From NCBI RefSeq assembly GCF_022549695.1, contig NZ_JAKZGS010000007.1:124001-188000 (forward strand): a stretch of DNA of 64,000 nt, in the 5' to 3' direction. Shown in pieces: positions 1 to 9,464 of the stretch. How positions within the stretch are numbered: the first letter of the stretch is position 1; each line of letters starts with the position of its first letter. The translations under genes were made by a program, and so were the position numbers. Below the pieces are notes generated by a model. That model worked only from the letters and a program-made list of their open reading frames with translations, searched no databases and was not told the origin of the DNA. Source of the DNA: Belliella calami. GTDB taxonomy: Bacteria > Bacteroidota > Bacteroidia > Cytophagales > Cyclobacteriaceae.

Positions 1-16
1 ACACATATATAAATCA

Positions 17-1477
17 TCAACTCCAACCTCCACCCAAAGCCCTATACAGCTTAACCTTTGTTTGCAATTCTTTTACTTTCAATTCTACCAGTTCGATTTC
101 TGATTCTAGAGCTCTTCTTTGTGCATTGGTAACATCTAGATAGTTGGCGTATCCTACAGAAAACATAATATTAGAATTCTCTACTGATCTTTTCTGAACT
201 TCGACTTCTGTCAGTTTTAGGTCCTTTTGGTTATGGTATTGATCAATGGAGTTAATCAGATCCAATATTTCCAAGTAACTTTTGAAAACAGTTTGCTCAT
301 AATCTAAATAAGCAATTCTTTGTGAAGAGTTTGCAATCTCGTAAGCCATTTTAATTTGATTTCTATTAAAAACTGGAGCAGCCAAGCCTGAACCCAGTTG
401 ATATATTGTTGAAGCGGGGTTAAAAAACAATTTTCCAAAATCAAAAGCGTTGAAACCTGCCATACCGAAGATATTGATGGAAGGAAAAAAAGAAGCCCTT
501 GCGGCATTGATATCCGCATTTGAGGCTACAAGTTCCATTTCCGAAGCCTTTATATCGGGTCTGTACAGCAATAGCTGGGAAGGAACCCCTATTTCCAATA
601 CATTTCCAGCTAAATCAACTTCTTCGAGAGGAATTTTTTCATAATCGAAATCATACACTCCCAATAAAGTATTGAGGTATAACTCAGCCGATCTTAGCTC
701 CCTTTCCCTTTCGATCAATAGACCTTTAGAGTTCAATAACAATGCTTCAAACTGATCTAGTGCCAGCTGATTTTCTCTTCCTGCTTCTTTGAGATCCTTT
801 GTAAGATTGAATGCAAATTCCTGCAACTCTATATTTTTGTCCAAGATTCTCTGCTGTTCTTCCAGTCCCAATAAAGTGAAATATGCATTCGCCACTTCAG
901 AAACCAGCCAGGTTTTCACGTTTTTGGCCATTTCTTCAGAAGCCATAAATCTAGCAAAAGCTGCTCTTTTCTGATTTTTGAATTTTCCCCACACATCGAT
1001 TTCCCAATTGAATTCTGCACCGATGATAAAATCCCGATAAGGATCTGGGATTTTTTTATTGTCTGGAACTGTGGGCGAAAGGTTCGAGTCAGCGTTTCCT
1101 ACGCCATCCATCGTAAACTCACCAAACTTCCTTGATGAAGCACCTGCTACAGCATTAATTTCTGGAAGATATCCCAGTTTTGCTACATTAAAACTAGCCC
1201 TTGCAATCCTGATTTTTTCAAGTGTTTTGAGGTTATCCTGATTGTTTTGCAAAGCGATAAGTATCAATTTTTGAAGATTTTCATCCTCAAAAAAACTCTC
1301 CCACTGAAGCAGTGCAACATTCGCAGAAGAATCCATACTGAACTTTTGTGTTACATTATATGAGTCTGGAAGATTCGTATTGCTACTGACCGAATTAGTT
1401 TTAGTTGATTTACAGGAAATCATAACCAAAACAAACCCAATTCCTACCCAAGATCTATATTTAAATAATTTCATCAT
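17..1477 (-). CDS. RND efflux outer membrane factor (TolC/NodT-type lipoprotein)
   Basis: Outer membrane channel of a tripartite drug or metabolite efflux pump. The 486-aa product begins with a lipoprotein signal (lipobox ending VMISC, about residue 22) and has the repeated Ala/Leu/Gln-rich helices of the OEP family, with the typical motifs RPDIKASE and ARASFFPSI near residues 308-330 and the C-terminal GGGW. It lies 9 bp behind the inner-membrane permease gene and is the last gene of the operon. Two ATG codons stand in tandem at the start; the first is used here. Family assignment is firm; the substrate cannot be told. Confidence 0.93.
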   Translation of the reverse strand: MMKLFKYRSWVGIGFVLVMISCKSTKTNSVSSNTNLPDSYNVTQKFSMDSSANVALLQWESFFEDENLQKLILIALQNNQDNLKTLEKIRIARASFNVAKLGYLPEINAVAGASSRKFGEFTMDGVGNADSNLSPTVPDNKKIPDPYRDFIIGAEFNWEIDVWGKFKNQKRAAFARFMASEEMAKNVKTWLVSEVANAYFTLLGLEEQQRILDKNIELQEFAFNLTKDLKEAGRENQLALDQFEALLLNSKGLLIERERELRSAELYLNTLLGVYDFDYEKIPLEEVDLAGNVLEIGVPSQLLLYRPDIKASEMELVASNADINAARASFFPSINIFGMAGFNAFDFGKLFFNPASTIYQLGSGLAAPVFNRNQIKMAYEIANSSQRIAYLDYEQTVFKSYLEILDLINSIDQYHNQKDLKLTEVEVQKRSVENSNIMFSVGYANYLDVTNAQRRALESEIELVELKVKELQTKVKLYRALGGGWS

Positions 1478-1486
1478 TATAGCTAT

Positions 1487-4400
1487 TTAATTGTCTGAAG
1501 AGATTTCATTTTTCTTGAACTTTGAATTCAAAGTTTCAAAGACAACATAAAGTCCAGGAATTAGAAAGACTCCAATCACAGTTCCTATAAGCATTCCTCC
1601 GGCTGCGGCTGTACCTATCGTTCTATTCCCGATCGCTCCAGCTCCTGAAGCGAGAGTCAATGGTATCAGCCCACAAATAAATGCCAAAGAAGTCATCAAA
1701 ATTGGTCTCAACCTCTCTACACCACCATTGATGGCACTTTGGATGATAGAGAGCCCCTTTGCTCTATTCTGAATTGCTATTTCTATTATCAGAATTGCAT
1801 TTTTCCCAAGTAGTCCAATCAACATTACCAGTGATACTTGTGCATAGATATCATTCTCCAGTCCAGTCAATTTAAGAAAAAGGAAAGAGCCGAAAATCCC
1901 TGCAGGTAATGATAAAATCACAGGCATTGGCAAAAAGTAACTTTCATACTGAGCCGACAGCAACAAATACACAAATAGCAAACAAATCAAAAACACATAG
2001 ATTGCTTGGTTTCCCGAAGCTATCTGTTCTCTTGTGATACCTGACCAATCAATATCAAAACCTCTAGGCAACACTTGCAATGCTACTTCTTCAACAGCTT
2101 TGATCGCATCTCCTGAGGAAAACCCATCTGCGGCATCTCCACTTATCAATGCAGATGTAAACATATTATACCTTCCCAATTGCTCTGGGCCATATACTCG
2201 CTCCAATGAAATGAAATTTGAGTAAGGCACCATTTGACCTTGGTTATTTTTGGCATACATACTTAAGATTGATTCAGGAGAGCTTCTGTATTCTGGAGCT
2301 GCCTGGATCATCACTTTGTACATTTGACCAAATCTTATGAAATTCGAAGAGTAAAAACTCCCAACATAACTTTGGAGAGTTTCCATAGATTCCTCTACCG
2401 AGATTCCAAGTTTTGCTGCTTTGTCATGGTCGACATTGATGATATACTGCGGGAAATTGGGTTCAAAATTGGTGAAAACTTCTTTCAATTCTGGTCTTTC
2501 ATTCAGGGCATCAACAAAATCCTTATTGACTGCTGCCATCACATCTAAGCTCCCTCCTGTCTTGTCTTGAAGCCTTAATTCAAAGCCTGATGCATTACCA
2601 AATCCTGGAACTGGCGGAGGAGAAAAAAACTGAATATCTGCACCTTTGATATGAGAAACCCTCTCTTGATATTCGAGAATAAGTTCATTTACATTCTTAT
2701 ACCTTTCTCCCCAGTCGACCAAATTGATCATACCCATTCCATAAGATGCACCGGCTGTTTCTGTAAGCAAACTATATCCAGCCAAAGTAGAAACAGTTTC
2801 TACTTCGTCCAGAGGAAGCAAACTTGCTTGAACTTGATCCATGATGACGCTAGTCCTTTCTACTGTCGCCCCTGGAGGTGTGGTCACGTTCACATAGATC
2901 ATCCCCTGATCTTCGTTTGGAATAAACCCACCTGGTACAATTGAAATTCCACCATAAGACAATCCAAAGAACACCAACAAAACAACAAAAGTGACAGCCC
3001 GTCTTCCAGCTATCATCTTTATCACATTTTCATATCTGGAAGAAAGATTGTCATATTTCTTGTTGAACTTATGGAAAAACCTCTGAAGCAAACCCTTTTT
3101 TGGATCATGATTCATATCAGAAGGCTTCAGCAAAATCGCACACAATGCAGGTGATAAAGTAAGGGCATTGATCCCAGAAATCACAATAGCAATCGCCAAC
3201 GTAAGGGAAAATTGTCTATAAAAAATCCCAACCGGACCAGACAAAAAACTCACGGGTACAAACACCGCCGACATTACCAAAGTAATAGCGACAATAGCCC
3301 CTCCTATTTCTTTCATCGCTGCCAAAGTAGCATCTAATGCATTCATTTTCTTTTCGTGCATTTTGACATGGACTGCTTCCACTACTACTATAGCATTATC
3401 AACCACTATCCCTATCGCCAATACCAAAGCAAACAAAGTCAATAAGTTGATAGAAAAGCCAAACAACTGCATAAATGCAAAAGTACCTATCAGAGAAACC
3501 GGCACTGCAATGGCTGGTATCAATGTCGACCTGAAGTCTTGAAGAAATATGAATACAACTATCGAAACGAGGATAAATGCCTCAATCAAGGTTTTGATCA
3601 CTTCATGAATAGAAGCATCAAGAAACCTGGAAACATCATAAGAGTAATTATATTCCATCCCTGGAGGAAAAGAACTTTCCTGCAATTCCTCCATTTTAAT
3701 TTTTATATTTTCGATTACTTCACTTGCATTTGAGCCAGGTCGCTGCTTAAGCATAATGGAAGCTGAAGGCCTACCATCCGTCATGGACATCATGTTGTAA
3801 TCTTGGGAATCAAATTCTACCTCTGCTACATCTTTGAGCTTCAGCAATGATCCATCAGGAAGTGCCTTGAGAGTGATGTTTTCAAAATCAGACTCTTGGT
3901 TGAATTTCCCTGTATACCTCAGAACATACTGAAGTGCCTGGGCATCACGGTCAGAAGAGATCCCCGACTTCCCTGGCGCTGCTTCGACATTTTGTCTTCT
4001 GATAGCATCAGTGATATCCTGTGGAGATAGATTATATGCCACAAGCCGGTCGGGATTTAACCAAACTCGCATGGCATAATCCCTTGACCCCATTATTTCC
4101 GCAAAACCTACCCCATCAATTCGCTTCAACTCTGGAAGGATATTGATATCAGCAAAATTATATACAAACTTCTCGTCTTGCGTAGTATCCGAAGTCATCA
4201 AATTGAGGTAGAGGAGCATACTATTCACTTCCTTTTCGGTCTGTACACCTGCCCTGATAACTTCCTCTGGTAGCTCATCGAGTACTGTTGCTACTCGATT
4301 TTGAACATTGACCGCTGCTTGATCAGGATCAGTCCCTACTGCAAAAACTATATTGATCAATGTAATTCCATCATTGGTATTTACAGAGGTCATGTAACTC

Positions 4401-4624
4401 ATACCCGGCACTCCATTTATAGCTCTCTCCAATGGAGTAGCTACAGCTTTTGACAATACTTCGGCATTGGCTCCAGTGTATTTTGCCGTGACTGTTACAG
4501 ATGGAGGTACGATTTCGGGAAACTGCGTGATCGGAAGTGAAACCAAAGCAAGCAAACCCAACAATGTGATAAATACAGATATAACGGTCGATAGTATCGG
4601 CCTTTTAATAAATATTTCAAACAT
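1487..4624 (-). CDS. RND efflux inner-membrane permease (HAE1, AcrB-like)
   Basis: Proton-driven inner-membrane pump of the tripartite efflux system. The 1045-aa length fits the hydrophobe/amphiphile efflux-1 family. It starts with the family signature FIKRPI at residues 5-10, has twelve predicted membrane segments and two large periplasmic loops. The TM4 proton-relay motif reads VVDNAIVVVE, so the first aspartate (about residue 409) is present but the second, used in AcrB, is Asn. The TM10 lysine is kept in GKNAILIIE. It sits between the adaptor gene (19 bp upstream) and the outer-membrane factor gene (9 bp downstream). Confidence 0.96.
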   Translation of the reverse strand: MFEIFIKRPILSTVISVFITLLGLLALVSLPITQFPEIVPPSVTVTAKYTGANAEVLSKAVATPLERAINGVPGMSYMTSVNTNDGITLINIVFAVGTDPDQAAVNVQNRVATVLDELPEEVIRAGVQTEKEVNSMLLYLNLMTSDTTQDEKFVYNFADINILPELKRIDGVGFAEIMGSRDYAMRVWLNPDRLVAYNLSPQDITDAIRRQNVEAAPGKSGISSDRDAQALQYVLRYTGKFNQESDFENITLKALPDGSLLKLKDVAEVEFDSQDYNMMSMTDGRPSASIMLKQRPGSNASEVIENIKIKMEELQESSFPPGMEYNYSYDVSRFLDASIHEVIKTLIEAFILVSIVVFIFLQDFRSTLIPAIAVPVSLIGTFAFMQLFGFSINLLTLFALVLAIGIVVDNAIVVVEAVHVKMHEKKMNALDATLAAMKEIGGAIVAITLVMSAVFVPVSFLSGPVGIFYRQFSLTLAIAIVISGINALTLSPALCAILLKPSDMNHDPKKGLLQRFFHKFNKKYDNLSSRYENVIKMIAGRRAVTFVVLLVFFGLSYGGISIVPGGFIPNEDQGMIYVNVTTPPGATVERTSVIMDQVQASLLPLDEVETVSTLAGYSLLTETAGASYGMGMINLVDWGERYKNVNELILEYQERVSHIKGADIQFFSPPPVPGFGNASGFELRLQDKTGGSLDVMAAVNKDFVDALNERPELKEVFTNFEPNFPQYIINVDHDKAAKLGISVEESMETLQSYVGSFYSSNFIRFGQMYKVMIQAAPEYRSSPESILSMYAKNNQGQMVPYSNFISLERVYGPEQLGRYNMFTSALISGDAADGFSSGDAIKAVEEVALQVLPRGFDIDWSGITREQIASGNQAIYVFLICLLFVYLLLSAQYESYFLPMPVILSLPAGIFGSFLFLKLTGLENDIYAQVSLVMLIGLLGKNAILIIEIAIQNRAKGLSIIQSAINGGVERLRPILMTSLAFICGLIPLTLASGAGAIGNRTIGTAAAGGMLIGTVIGVFLIPGLYVVFETLNSKFKKNEISSDN

Positions 4625-4643
4625 GATAATGGCTTTTTGTTAA

Positions 4644-5843
4644 TTAGTCCAGAGAGTTGAAAAGTGTGTCATATGCTTCTTTTTCAGAAACACTCACTGG
4701 ATTTATTTCCATTCCATCCTTCAATTGTTGTATCCCTTCCAAGATGATTTTGTCCCCTGGCTGAAAACTATCACTGATGTAATAGATACCGTACCTTTGC
4801 AATGGAACAAAGCTCCTGACCTGAACTTTATTATCCTCGGTAAGAACATAGACATAGCTGTAGTCCTGAATTTCAAATGTGGATTTTTGGGGAATCAGAA
4901 ATACATCTTCCAACATGTTATTCATTTGGATTTTGCCGCTCGCACCATGCTTGATCAATTGATCCGGATTTGGAAATCTAACCCTAAAAGCTATTGAACC
5001 TGTGCCTTTTTCGAAATCAGCTTCCATTGTCTCTAGTTTACCAGAATACTGATATGGTTCTCCATCTGACAGTATCAAGCTAAGCTCTTCTTCTTCTTTT
5101 GAAGCACTATCGTTTTCCAAATCCTCTATCTTATCTCTCATGTAACTCAAATACTCATTTTCTGTCACTTTATAGTAAGCAAAGACCTCGTCGATATCTG
5201 TAATATTGGTCAACAAATCTCCTGAAGTTACCAAACTCCCAGTTTTGTAAGGAATTCTGTCCACTATCCCATCAAATGGTGCTCTGATAGTGGTGTAAGA
5301 AAGCCCAGTCTTGGCATTTTGTAGCAAAGATTGTGCTTCCACTATTGCCGATTCAGCTACAGAGTTTTGAGCTTTTGCCAGATCCAATTCTGAAGACGAT
5401 ATGATATTTTTGTCCACGAGGATTTTTAGTCGCTCTACTTCTAGCGCAGTTGCCTTGGCCTCAGCTTTGGCTTGCATCAATTTGGCATTTGAAGAATTGA
5501 CTATCTCATTGTATTCATTGGAAGTGAGTTGAAATAATGGTTGATTTTTCTTTACAGCCTGACCTTCATCCACAAAAATATTATCTACAAATCCTTCCAC
5601 TTTTGCCCTGACCTCCACAAATTGTACTGCCTGAATATCACAAACATACGTTTTGGGAACGATTATAGATTTGGTCTGCAATTCAAGCACCGGAATCTCG
5701 CTTAATGTTGCTTTAACTTGGCTCTTAGAATTGCCTGTATTGCAAGAATATAATAAAATGCATGGAAATATAAGAAATGCATATACGGTTGAAAAACGAT
5801 TGAATTTTTCAACTTTAAGATTATTTAAACCTTTGAAATTCAT
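4644..5843 (-). CDS. RND efflux periplasmic adaptor (membrane fusion protein)
   Basis: Periplasmic linker joining the permease to the outer-membrane channel. The 399-aa product has a lipoprotein-type signal (cysteine in LLYSC, about residue 34), a split lipoyl/barrel-sandwich domain (VEGFVDNIFVDEGQAVKKNQ and YTTIRAPFDGIVDRI) flanking a helical hairpin, and a beta-barrel/MP domain. FEGIVDRI-like and GSLVTSGDLL motifs are typical of the HlyD/AcrA family. It is 19 bp upstream of the permease gene and clearly co-transcribed with it. Confidence 0.95.
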   Translation of the reverse strand: MNFKGLNNLKVEKFNRFSTVYAFLIFPCILLYSCNTGNSKSQVKATLSEIPVLELQTKSIIVPKTYVCDIQAVQFVEVRAKVEGFVDNIFVDEGQAVKKNQPLFQLTSNEYNEIVNSSNAKLMQAKAEAKATALEVERLKILVDKNIISSSELDLAKAQNSVAESAIVEAQSLLQNAKTGLSYTTIRAPFDGIVDRIPYKTGSLVTSGDLLTNITDIDEVFAYYKVTENEYLSYMRDKIEDLENDSASKEEEELSLILSDGEPYQYSGKLETMEADFEKGTGSIAFRVRFPNPDQLIKHGASGKIQMNNMLEDVFLIPQKSTFEIQDYSYVYVLTEDNKVQVRSFVPLQRYGIYYISDSFQPGDKIILEGIQQLKDGMEINPVSVSEKEAYDTLFNSLD

Positions 5844-5926
5844 AATAAAGTAGTAAATAGATAATGTGACCTTTTTACATCTGAAAAAGGGAAGAGATAT
5901 ATTGAAAACAAAATTTAAAAAAATCT

Positions 5927-6295
5927 TTAAGGAGCGTTTGAAGAAATAGAAATCCTCAAAATTTGAAAAAAGTATTCAATTATTCCAGTGAAATCTACGA
6001 AAGAAACTTTGATAATTTCGCTTTGAGAATCTAATCTAGGTACTAGATAATCAAAAGCTTTGACAAGTATCAGCCTGTGTACCTTGCCCAGATTCGAGCC
6101 AGATTGTGACCTGATGATGGAGGTGGGAAAATCCACATAATCATAATCTAATTCATCTACAAACTCGCCAACATAAACTGGCTCCTCGATTTTTTCAAAT
6201 CCATCAGAAACTGCCAAAAACAGAAAAAACACAGCCATAAATGCAGCTATTCCTTGCATAAATAAACTTGCAGCTATTTTGTGAAACCTCTTCAT
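5927..6295 (-). CDS. Hypothetical membrane-anchored protein ahead of the RND operon
   Basis: Small protein of about 122 aa with a positively charged N terminus and one membrane segment (about residues 8-29, rich in Ala/Phe/Leu), followed by an acidic stretch (GEFVDELDYDYVDF) and an outward or cytoplasmic tail. I do not recognise the family. The ATG at 6295 is preferred over the TTG at 6298. It lies 83 bp upstream of the adaptor gene on the same strand, so it is probably the first gene of the efflux operon, but nothing in it shows a regulatory domain. Confidence 0.6.
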   Translation of the reverse strand: MKRFHKIAASLFMQGIAAFMAVFFLFLAVSDGFEKIEEPVYVGEFVDELDYDYVDFPTSIIRSQSGSNLGKVHRLILVKAFDYLVPRLDSQSEIIKVSFVDFTGIIEYFFQILRISISSNAP

Positions 6296-6300
6296 CAAGA

Positions 6301-6308
6301 CAAAATTA
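6301..6308 (-). promoter_or_regulatory. Possible -7 element (TAATTTTG) for the RND operon
   Basis: On the minus strand the octamer TAATTTTG matches the Bacteroidota -7 consensus TAnnTTTG. It ends 5 bp before the ATG at 6295, so use of it would give an almost leaderless transcript. An ATG trinucleotide 19 bp upstream stands where TTG would be expected. Low confidence because of the very short leader. Confidence 0.28.
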
Positions 6309-6568
6309 CTTAATTATTAAAAAAATACATGTAAAATTTTATCATTGGAAAATAAACAGCTGATTCATTATTGAATTTATATTTAAAAAGGACAATTTTT
6401 ATAAATTTTAATTTTTAAAATTAAATAATTAACAATAATTTATTATGATATGTTTCTATTTTTCAAAAGAATAATTTCATTGCCTTGTATTTTAAATCAT
6501 TTAAAATTTTGCTCTAAATTTTTTATAAACAATTTCTTTAGACCTTTGTAAACATTAATTTTGAAGAC

Positions 6569-7495
6569 ATGAACAAAGATTTGCGAATCATTTACATGGG
6601 GACTCCAGAGTTTGCTGTTCCTGGATTGGAAATATTAATTGAAAACAATTGGAATGTGGTCGCTGTGATCACTGCACCAGACAAACCAAAAGGTCGCGGT
6701 CAAAAAATGATCCCATCGCCCGTCAAACAGGCTGCATTGAATTTCGATATTCCAGTTTTGCAACCTACAAACCTCAAATCTGAGGCTTTTTTGGAAGAGT
6801 TGAAAAGCTATCATGCCGACATACAAGTTGTGGTGGCATTTAGGATGCTTCCAGAAGTGGTTTGGAATATGCCTCCTAAAGGCACTTTCAATCTGCACGC
6901 TTCTCTTCTTCCAAACTACAGAGGGGCAGCTCCTATCAACTGGGCCATCATCAACGGCGAAAAAGAAACTGGCATCACCACATTTTTCCTCAAACATGAA
7001 ATAGATACTGGTAGCATCATTTTTCAAGAAAAAGAAACAATTCTTCCTGAAGACAATATTGGTACGCTCTACGAGAAATTAATGATAAAAGGATCGAAAC
7101 TAATTTTGAGAACAATAGAAGCTGTATCAAAAGATCAAGTTGAGCCAAAAGCTCAAGACGAAAAAATGGCCATTCACCATGCACCAAAGATCTATAAAGA
7201 GACCTGTGAAATTGATTGGAACCAACCTGCGAAAAACATCCATAATCTTGTAAGAGGTCTTTCTCCCTACCCCGCTGCATGGACTACAATCAATGATAAA
7301 AACTGCAAGATTTTTAAGACTGAAGTAAGTGAGAAAAGTCTTAACAGTCTAAACACGGGAGAATTTGAATCAGATGGAAAGACGAATCTCACTTTTCAGA
7401 CAGGAGAAGGAAGTCTCAAAATCCTAGAGCTACAGTTAGAAGGAAAGAAAAGAATGACTGTAGGTGATTTCCTTAGAGGAAATAAGATAAAATAA
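6569..7495 (+). CDS. fmt: Methionyl-tRNA formyltransferase
   Basis: Formylates Met-tRNA(fMet) with 10-formyltetrahydrofolate for translation initiation. The 308-aa product has the N-terminal formyltransferase domain with MGTPEFAVPGL, the substrate loop motif KPKGRGQK (about residue 40), the catalytic signature NLHASLLPNYRGAAPI (about 109-124) and a distal Asp in HEIDTGSI, then the C-terminal RNA-binding domain from about residue 205. Length is normal. The ATG at 6569 gives the expected start. The neighbouring def gene common in other phyla is not here. Confidence 0.97.
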   Translation: MNKDLRIIYMGTPEFAVPGLEILIENNWNVVAVITAPDKPKGRGQKMIPSPVKQAALNFDIPVLQPTNLKSEAFLEELKSYHADIQVVVAFRMLPEVVWNMPPKGTFNLHASLLPNYRGAAPINWAIINGEKETGITTFFLKHEIDTGSIIFQEKETILPEDNIGTLYEKLMIKGSKLILRTIEAVSKDQVEPKAQDEKMAIHHAPKIYKETCEIDWNQPAKNIHNLVRGLSPYPAAWTTINDKNCKIFKTEVSEKSLNSLNTGEFESDGKTNLTFQTGEGSLKILELQLEGKKRMTVGDFLRGNKIK

Positions 7496-7507
7496 AAAAA
7501 ACTTGAC

Positions 7508-7532
7508 AAATGTCTTATTTTTTTGGACATTT
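7508..7532 (+). promoter_or_regulatory. Inverted repeat, probable operator of the Xre-RES toxin-antitoxin pair
   Basis: Perfect 7-bp arms AAATGTC (7508-7514) and GACATTT (7526-7532) separated by an 11-bp T-rich spacer, 17 bp upstream of the antitoxin ATG at 7550. The antitoxin of such pairs commonly represses its own promoter, so an operator is the natural reading (inference). Confidence 0.55.
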
Positions 7533-7549
7533 ACACAAAACAAAAGGAT

Positions 7550-7972
7550 ATGGGTATAGTAAGTGATTATGTGGCCAATTATGGTTTTTCTGGAGATAGG
7601 CTATCTCTAAGATTAGCCAAGACCAGCCGTAGAGGTCTTACTTATGAAGATTTCGAAAAGGTAATGGAAGAAAGTCCTGTTTCCGAAGATTCTTGGGCTG
7701 CATTGATACACTTGTCAGATAGGACACTCCAACGCTACAAAAAAGACAGAAAATCATTTGAACCCATCCAAAGTGAGCGGATTCTGAAGCTTGCGATACT
7801 TTTTAAGTTTGGTGAGGAGGTTTTTGGTGATTTGGAGTTGTTTAGATTGTGGCTTCATGAGTCTTGCATACCCCTAGGTTCGCAGTCTCCACTTTCTCTA
7901 CTTGACACGACTTTCGGAATAGACCTTGTCAAAGATGAATTGGGTAGGATTCAGCATGGTATTTTTGCATGA
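7550..7972 (+). CDS. Xre/MbcA/ParS-type antitoxin (DUF2384)
   Basis: Antitoxin of a type II Xre-RES toxin-antitoxin module. The 140-aa product has an N-terminal helical DNA-binding part (about 35-75, motif LIHLSDRTLQRYKK) and a C-terminal DUF2384 toxin-binding domain (about 80-140, LFGEEVFGD-like helix then SPLSLLDTTFGIDLVKDELGRI). The ATG at 7550 is chosen over an upstream TTG at 7523 because it follows an AAAAGG purine run and because the TTG lies inside the inverted repeat. The stop codon overlaps the toxin start by an ATGA junction at 7969-7972, giving translational coupling. Confidence 0.9.
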   Translation: MGIVSDYVANYGFSGDRLSLRLAKTSRRGLTYEDFEKVMEESPVSEDSWAALIHLSDRTLQRYKKDRKSFEPIQSERILKLAILFKFGEEVFGDLELFRLWLHESCIPLGSQSPLSLLDTTFGIDLVKDELGRIQHGIFA

Positions 7973-8424
7973 TTTTATACAGGATTTCAAGAGAAGCTTA
8001 CGCTAAGGACTTAAGTGGTATTGGAGCCATGCTATATGGTGGAAGATGGAACAGTAAAGGAAGGGCAGCACTTTATACTGCTGGTTCTGTTTCATTGGCC
8101 ATGCTTGAAGTAGCAGTCCATATTACTCCTAACCATGCCCCAAAAGATTTTCAACTGGTAAAGATACAAGTCCCTGATTTCCAAATAAAAAAAATTAAAG
8201 TAGAAGATCTTCATAATTCATGGCGTGAATCTCCTCCTTCACAATTCACACAAGATATCGGAGATGAATTTTTGGATAAACAAAACCATTTTATTCTTCA
8301 AGTTCCATCTGTAATTGTTCCAGACGAGTTCAACTATATCATCAACCCTACACATCCACAATCCAGCAATATTCAGATAATTTCTATAGAGCCCATCCGT
8401 TTTGACCCAAGGCTCTTCCCCTGA
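7969..8424 (+). CDS. RES-domain toxin (predicted NAD-degrading)
   Basis: Toxin of the Xre-RES pair; characterised RES toxins degrade NAD+. The 151-aa product is nearly all RES domain: an early YRISREAYA, then GGRWNSKGRAALYTA (residues 24-38) and SLAMLEVAVH (42-51), giving the conserved Arg, Tyr and Glu, and a late IPSVIVPDEFNYIINP-like segment (VPSVIV, NYIINPTHP) with the conserved Ser and Asn/His. All key residues are present, so it looks intact. Overlaps the antitoxin by 4 bp. Confidence 0.92.
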   Translation: MILYRISREAYAKDLSGIGAMLYGGRWNSKGRAALYTAGSVSLAMLEVAVHITPNHAPKDFQLVKIQVPDFQIKKIKVEDLHNSWRESPPSQFTQDIGDEFLDKQNHFILQVPSVIVPDEFNYIINPTHPQSSNIQIISIEPIRFDPRLFP

Positions 8425-8504
8425 TAATTAATTGTTTGTATTTAATTTTTTGAATTTCATACCAGTAATTATTACCTTTAAGAGTAATTTTAAAGCCACT
8501 TGTT

Positions 8505-9443
8505 ATGAAAAAAATTTACGCTATTCTTACTATACCTTTATTGATATGTATATCTTTTGATTCAGAAGCTCAGCTGGGAAACAGACTAAAGCAAGCCGCA
8601 TCAAGAGGTCTTGGCAACGCCCTTGAAAAAAGGGTTGAAAAAGAAGCTGAAAAGATTGCTCAAAGACAGCTCGAAAAAGCATTTGAAAACATCTATGGAC
8701 CTGATATGCCAAGTGGTGGTGGCTTCAATATTGGTAAAATTTTGGAGGGCATAGATGCAAATATAGAAACTGCTGATACATATGATTTTTCAGGTTATTC
8801 AGTCATGGAAATCAACAGCTTGGATGAAAAAGGAAAAGCTTCTGATCCATTTCAAATGAAGACTTATCTAAATCCGGATAGCAAAACATCAGCCATAGAG
8901 ATCGAAAACAAAGACCAGAAGAACAATTCAGGAAAAACAATAATCATTAGTGATCTAGAGAGAAATGCTTCAATAATATTGATTGAAGCTGAAGGTAAAA
9001 AAAACAGTTTGGCTTATGGGTATGACTTCGATGCCATAGAGCAAGCTGCGGTTATTGAAAATTGGGAAGAATGGGAAGAGGACATGGAAGAAAAAGACTT
9101 CTCGATAAAAAAAACGGGAAATACCAAGACTATCCATGGATATAAATGTGAGGAGTATGTAAGTGAATCCGAAGAAGGAACAGCCACTTTTTGGATAACC
9201 AAAGAGCCTGTGTCGGGCACTGGTTCAATATGGACAGATACCAACCCGATGCTGGGAACAACAGCATATCAAAGAGGCATGGCGGCATGGGGAGACGTGC
9301 CAATGGGAAGTATGATGGAGATGCTGTTTGAAAGCAAAACAGACAAAAGTAGATCAGAACTGAAAATTACAGAAATGAATAAAGAATCCTCCATCTCTTT
9401 TGAAATGTCAGATTATCCGAACATGCTTAAAACCGAGAATTAA
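8505..9443 (+). CDS. DUF4412-type exported protein
   Basis: Predicted periplasmic or surface protein of 312 aa. A signal peptide (about residues 1-22, ending DSEAQ) is followed by a charged helical stretch (LEKRVEKEAEKIAQRQLEKA) and then a beta-rich domain resembling DUF4412, with the typical HGYKCEEY and ATFWITKE motifs. The domain is common in Bacteroidota and its function is not known. Transcribed alone between the toxin gene and folA. Confidence 0.75.
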   Translation: MKKIYAILTIPLLICISFDSEAQLGNRLKQAASRGLGNALEKRVEKEAEKIAQRQLEKAFENIYGPDMPSGGGFNIGKILEGIDANIETADTYDFSGYSVMEINSLDEKGKASDPFQMKTYLNPDSKTSAIEIENKDQKNNSGKTIIISDLERNASIILIEAEGKKNSLAYGYDFDAIEQAAVIENWEEWEEDMEEKDFSIKKTGNTKTIHGYKCEEYVSESEEGTATFWITKEPVSGTGSIWTDTNPMLGTTAYQRGMAAWGDVPMGSMMEMLFESKTDKSRSELKITEMNKESSISFEMSDYPNMLKTEN

Positions 9444-9464
9444 TTTAATTTTGAATCTTTTGGA

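Noticed and set aside
6635-7280. Minus-strand frames opposite fmt
   Set aside because: Overlap the confident fmt gene completely and show no motif.
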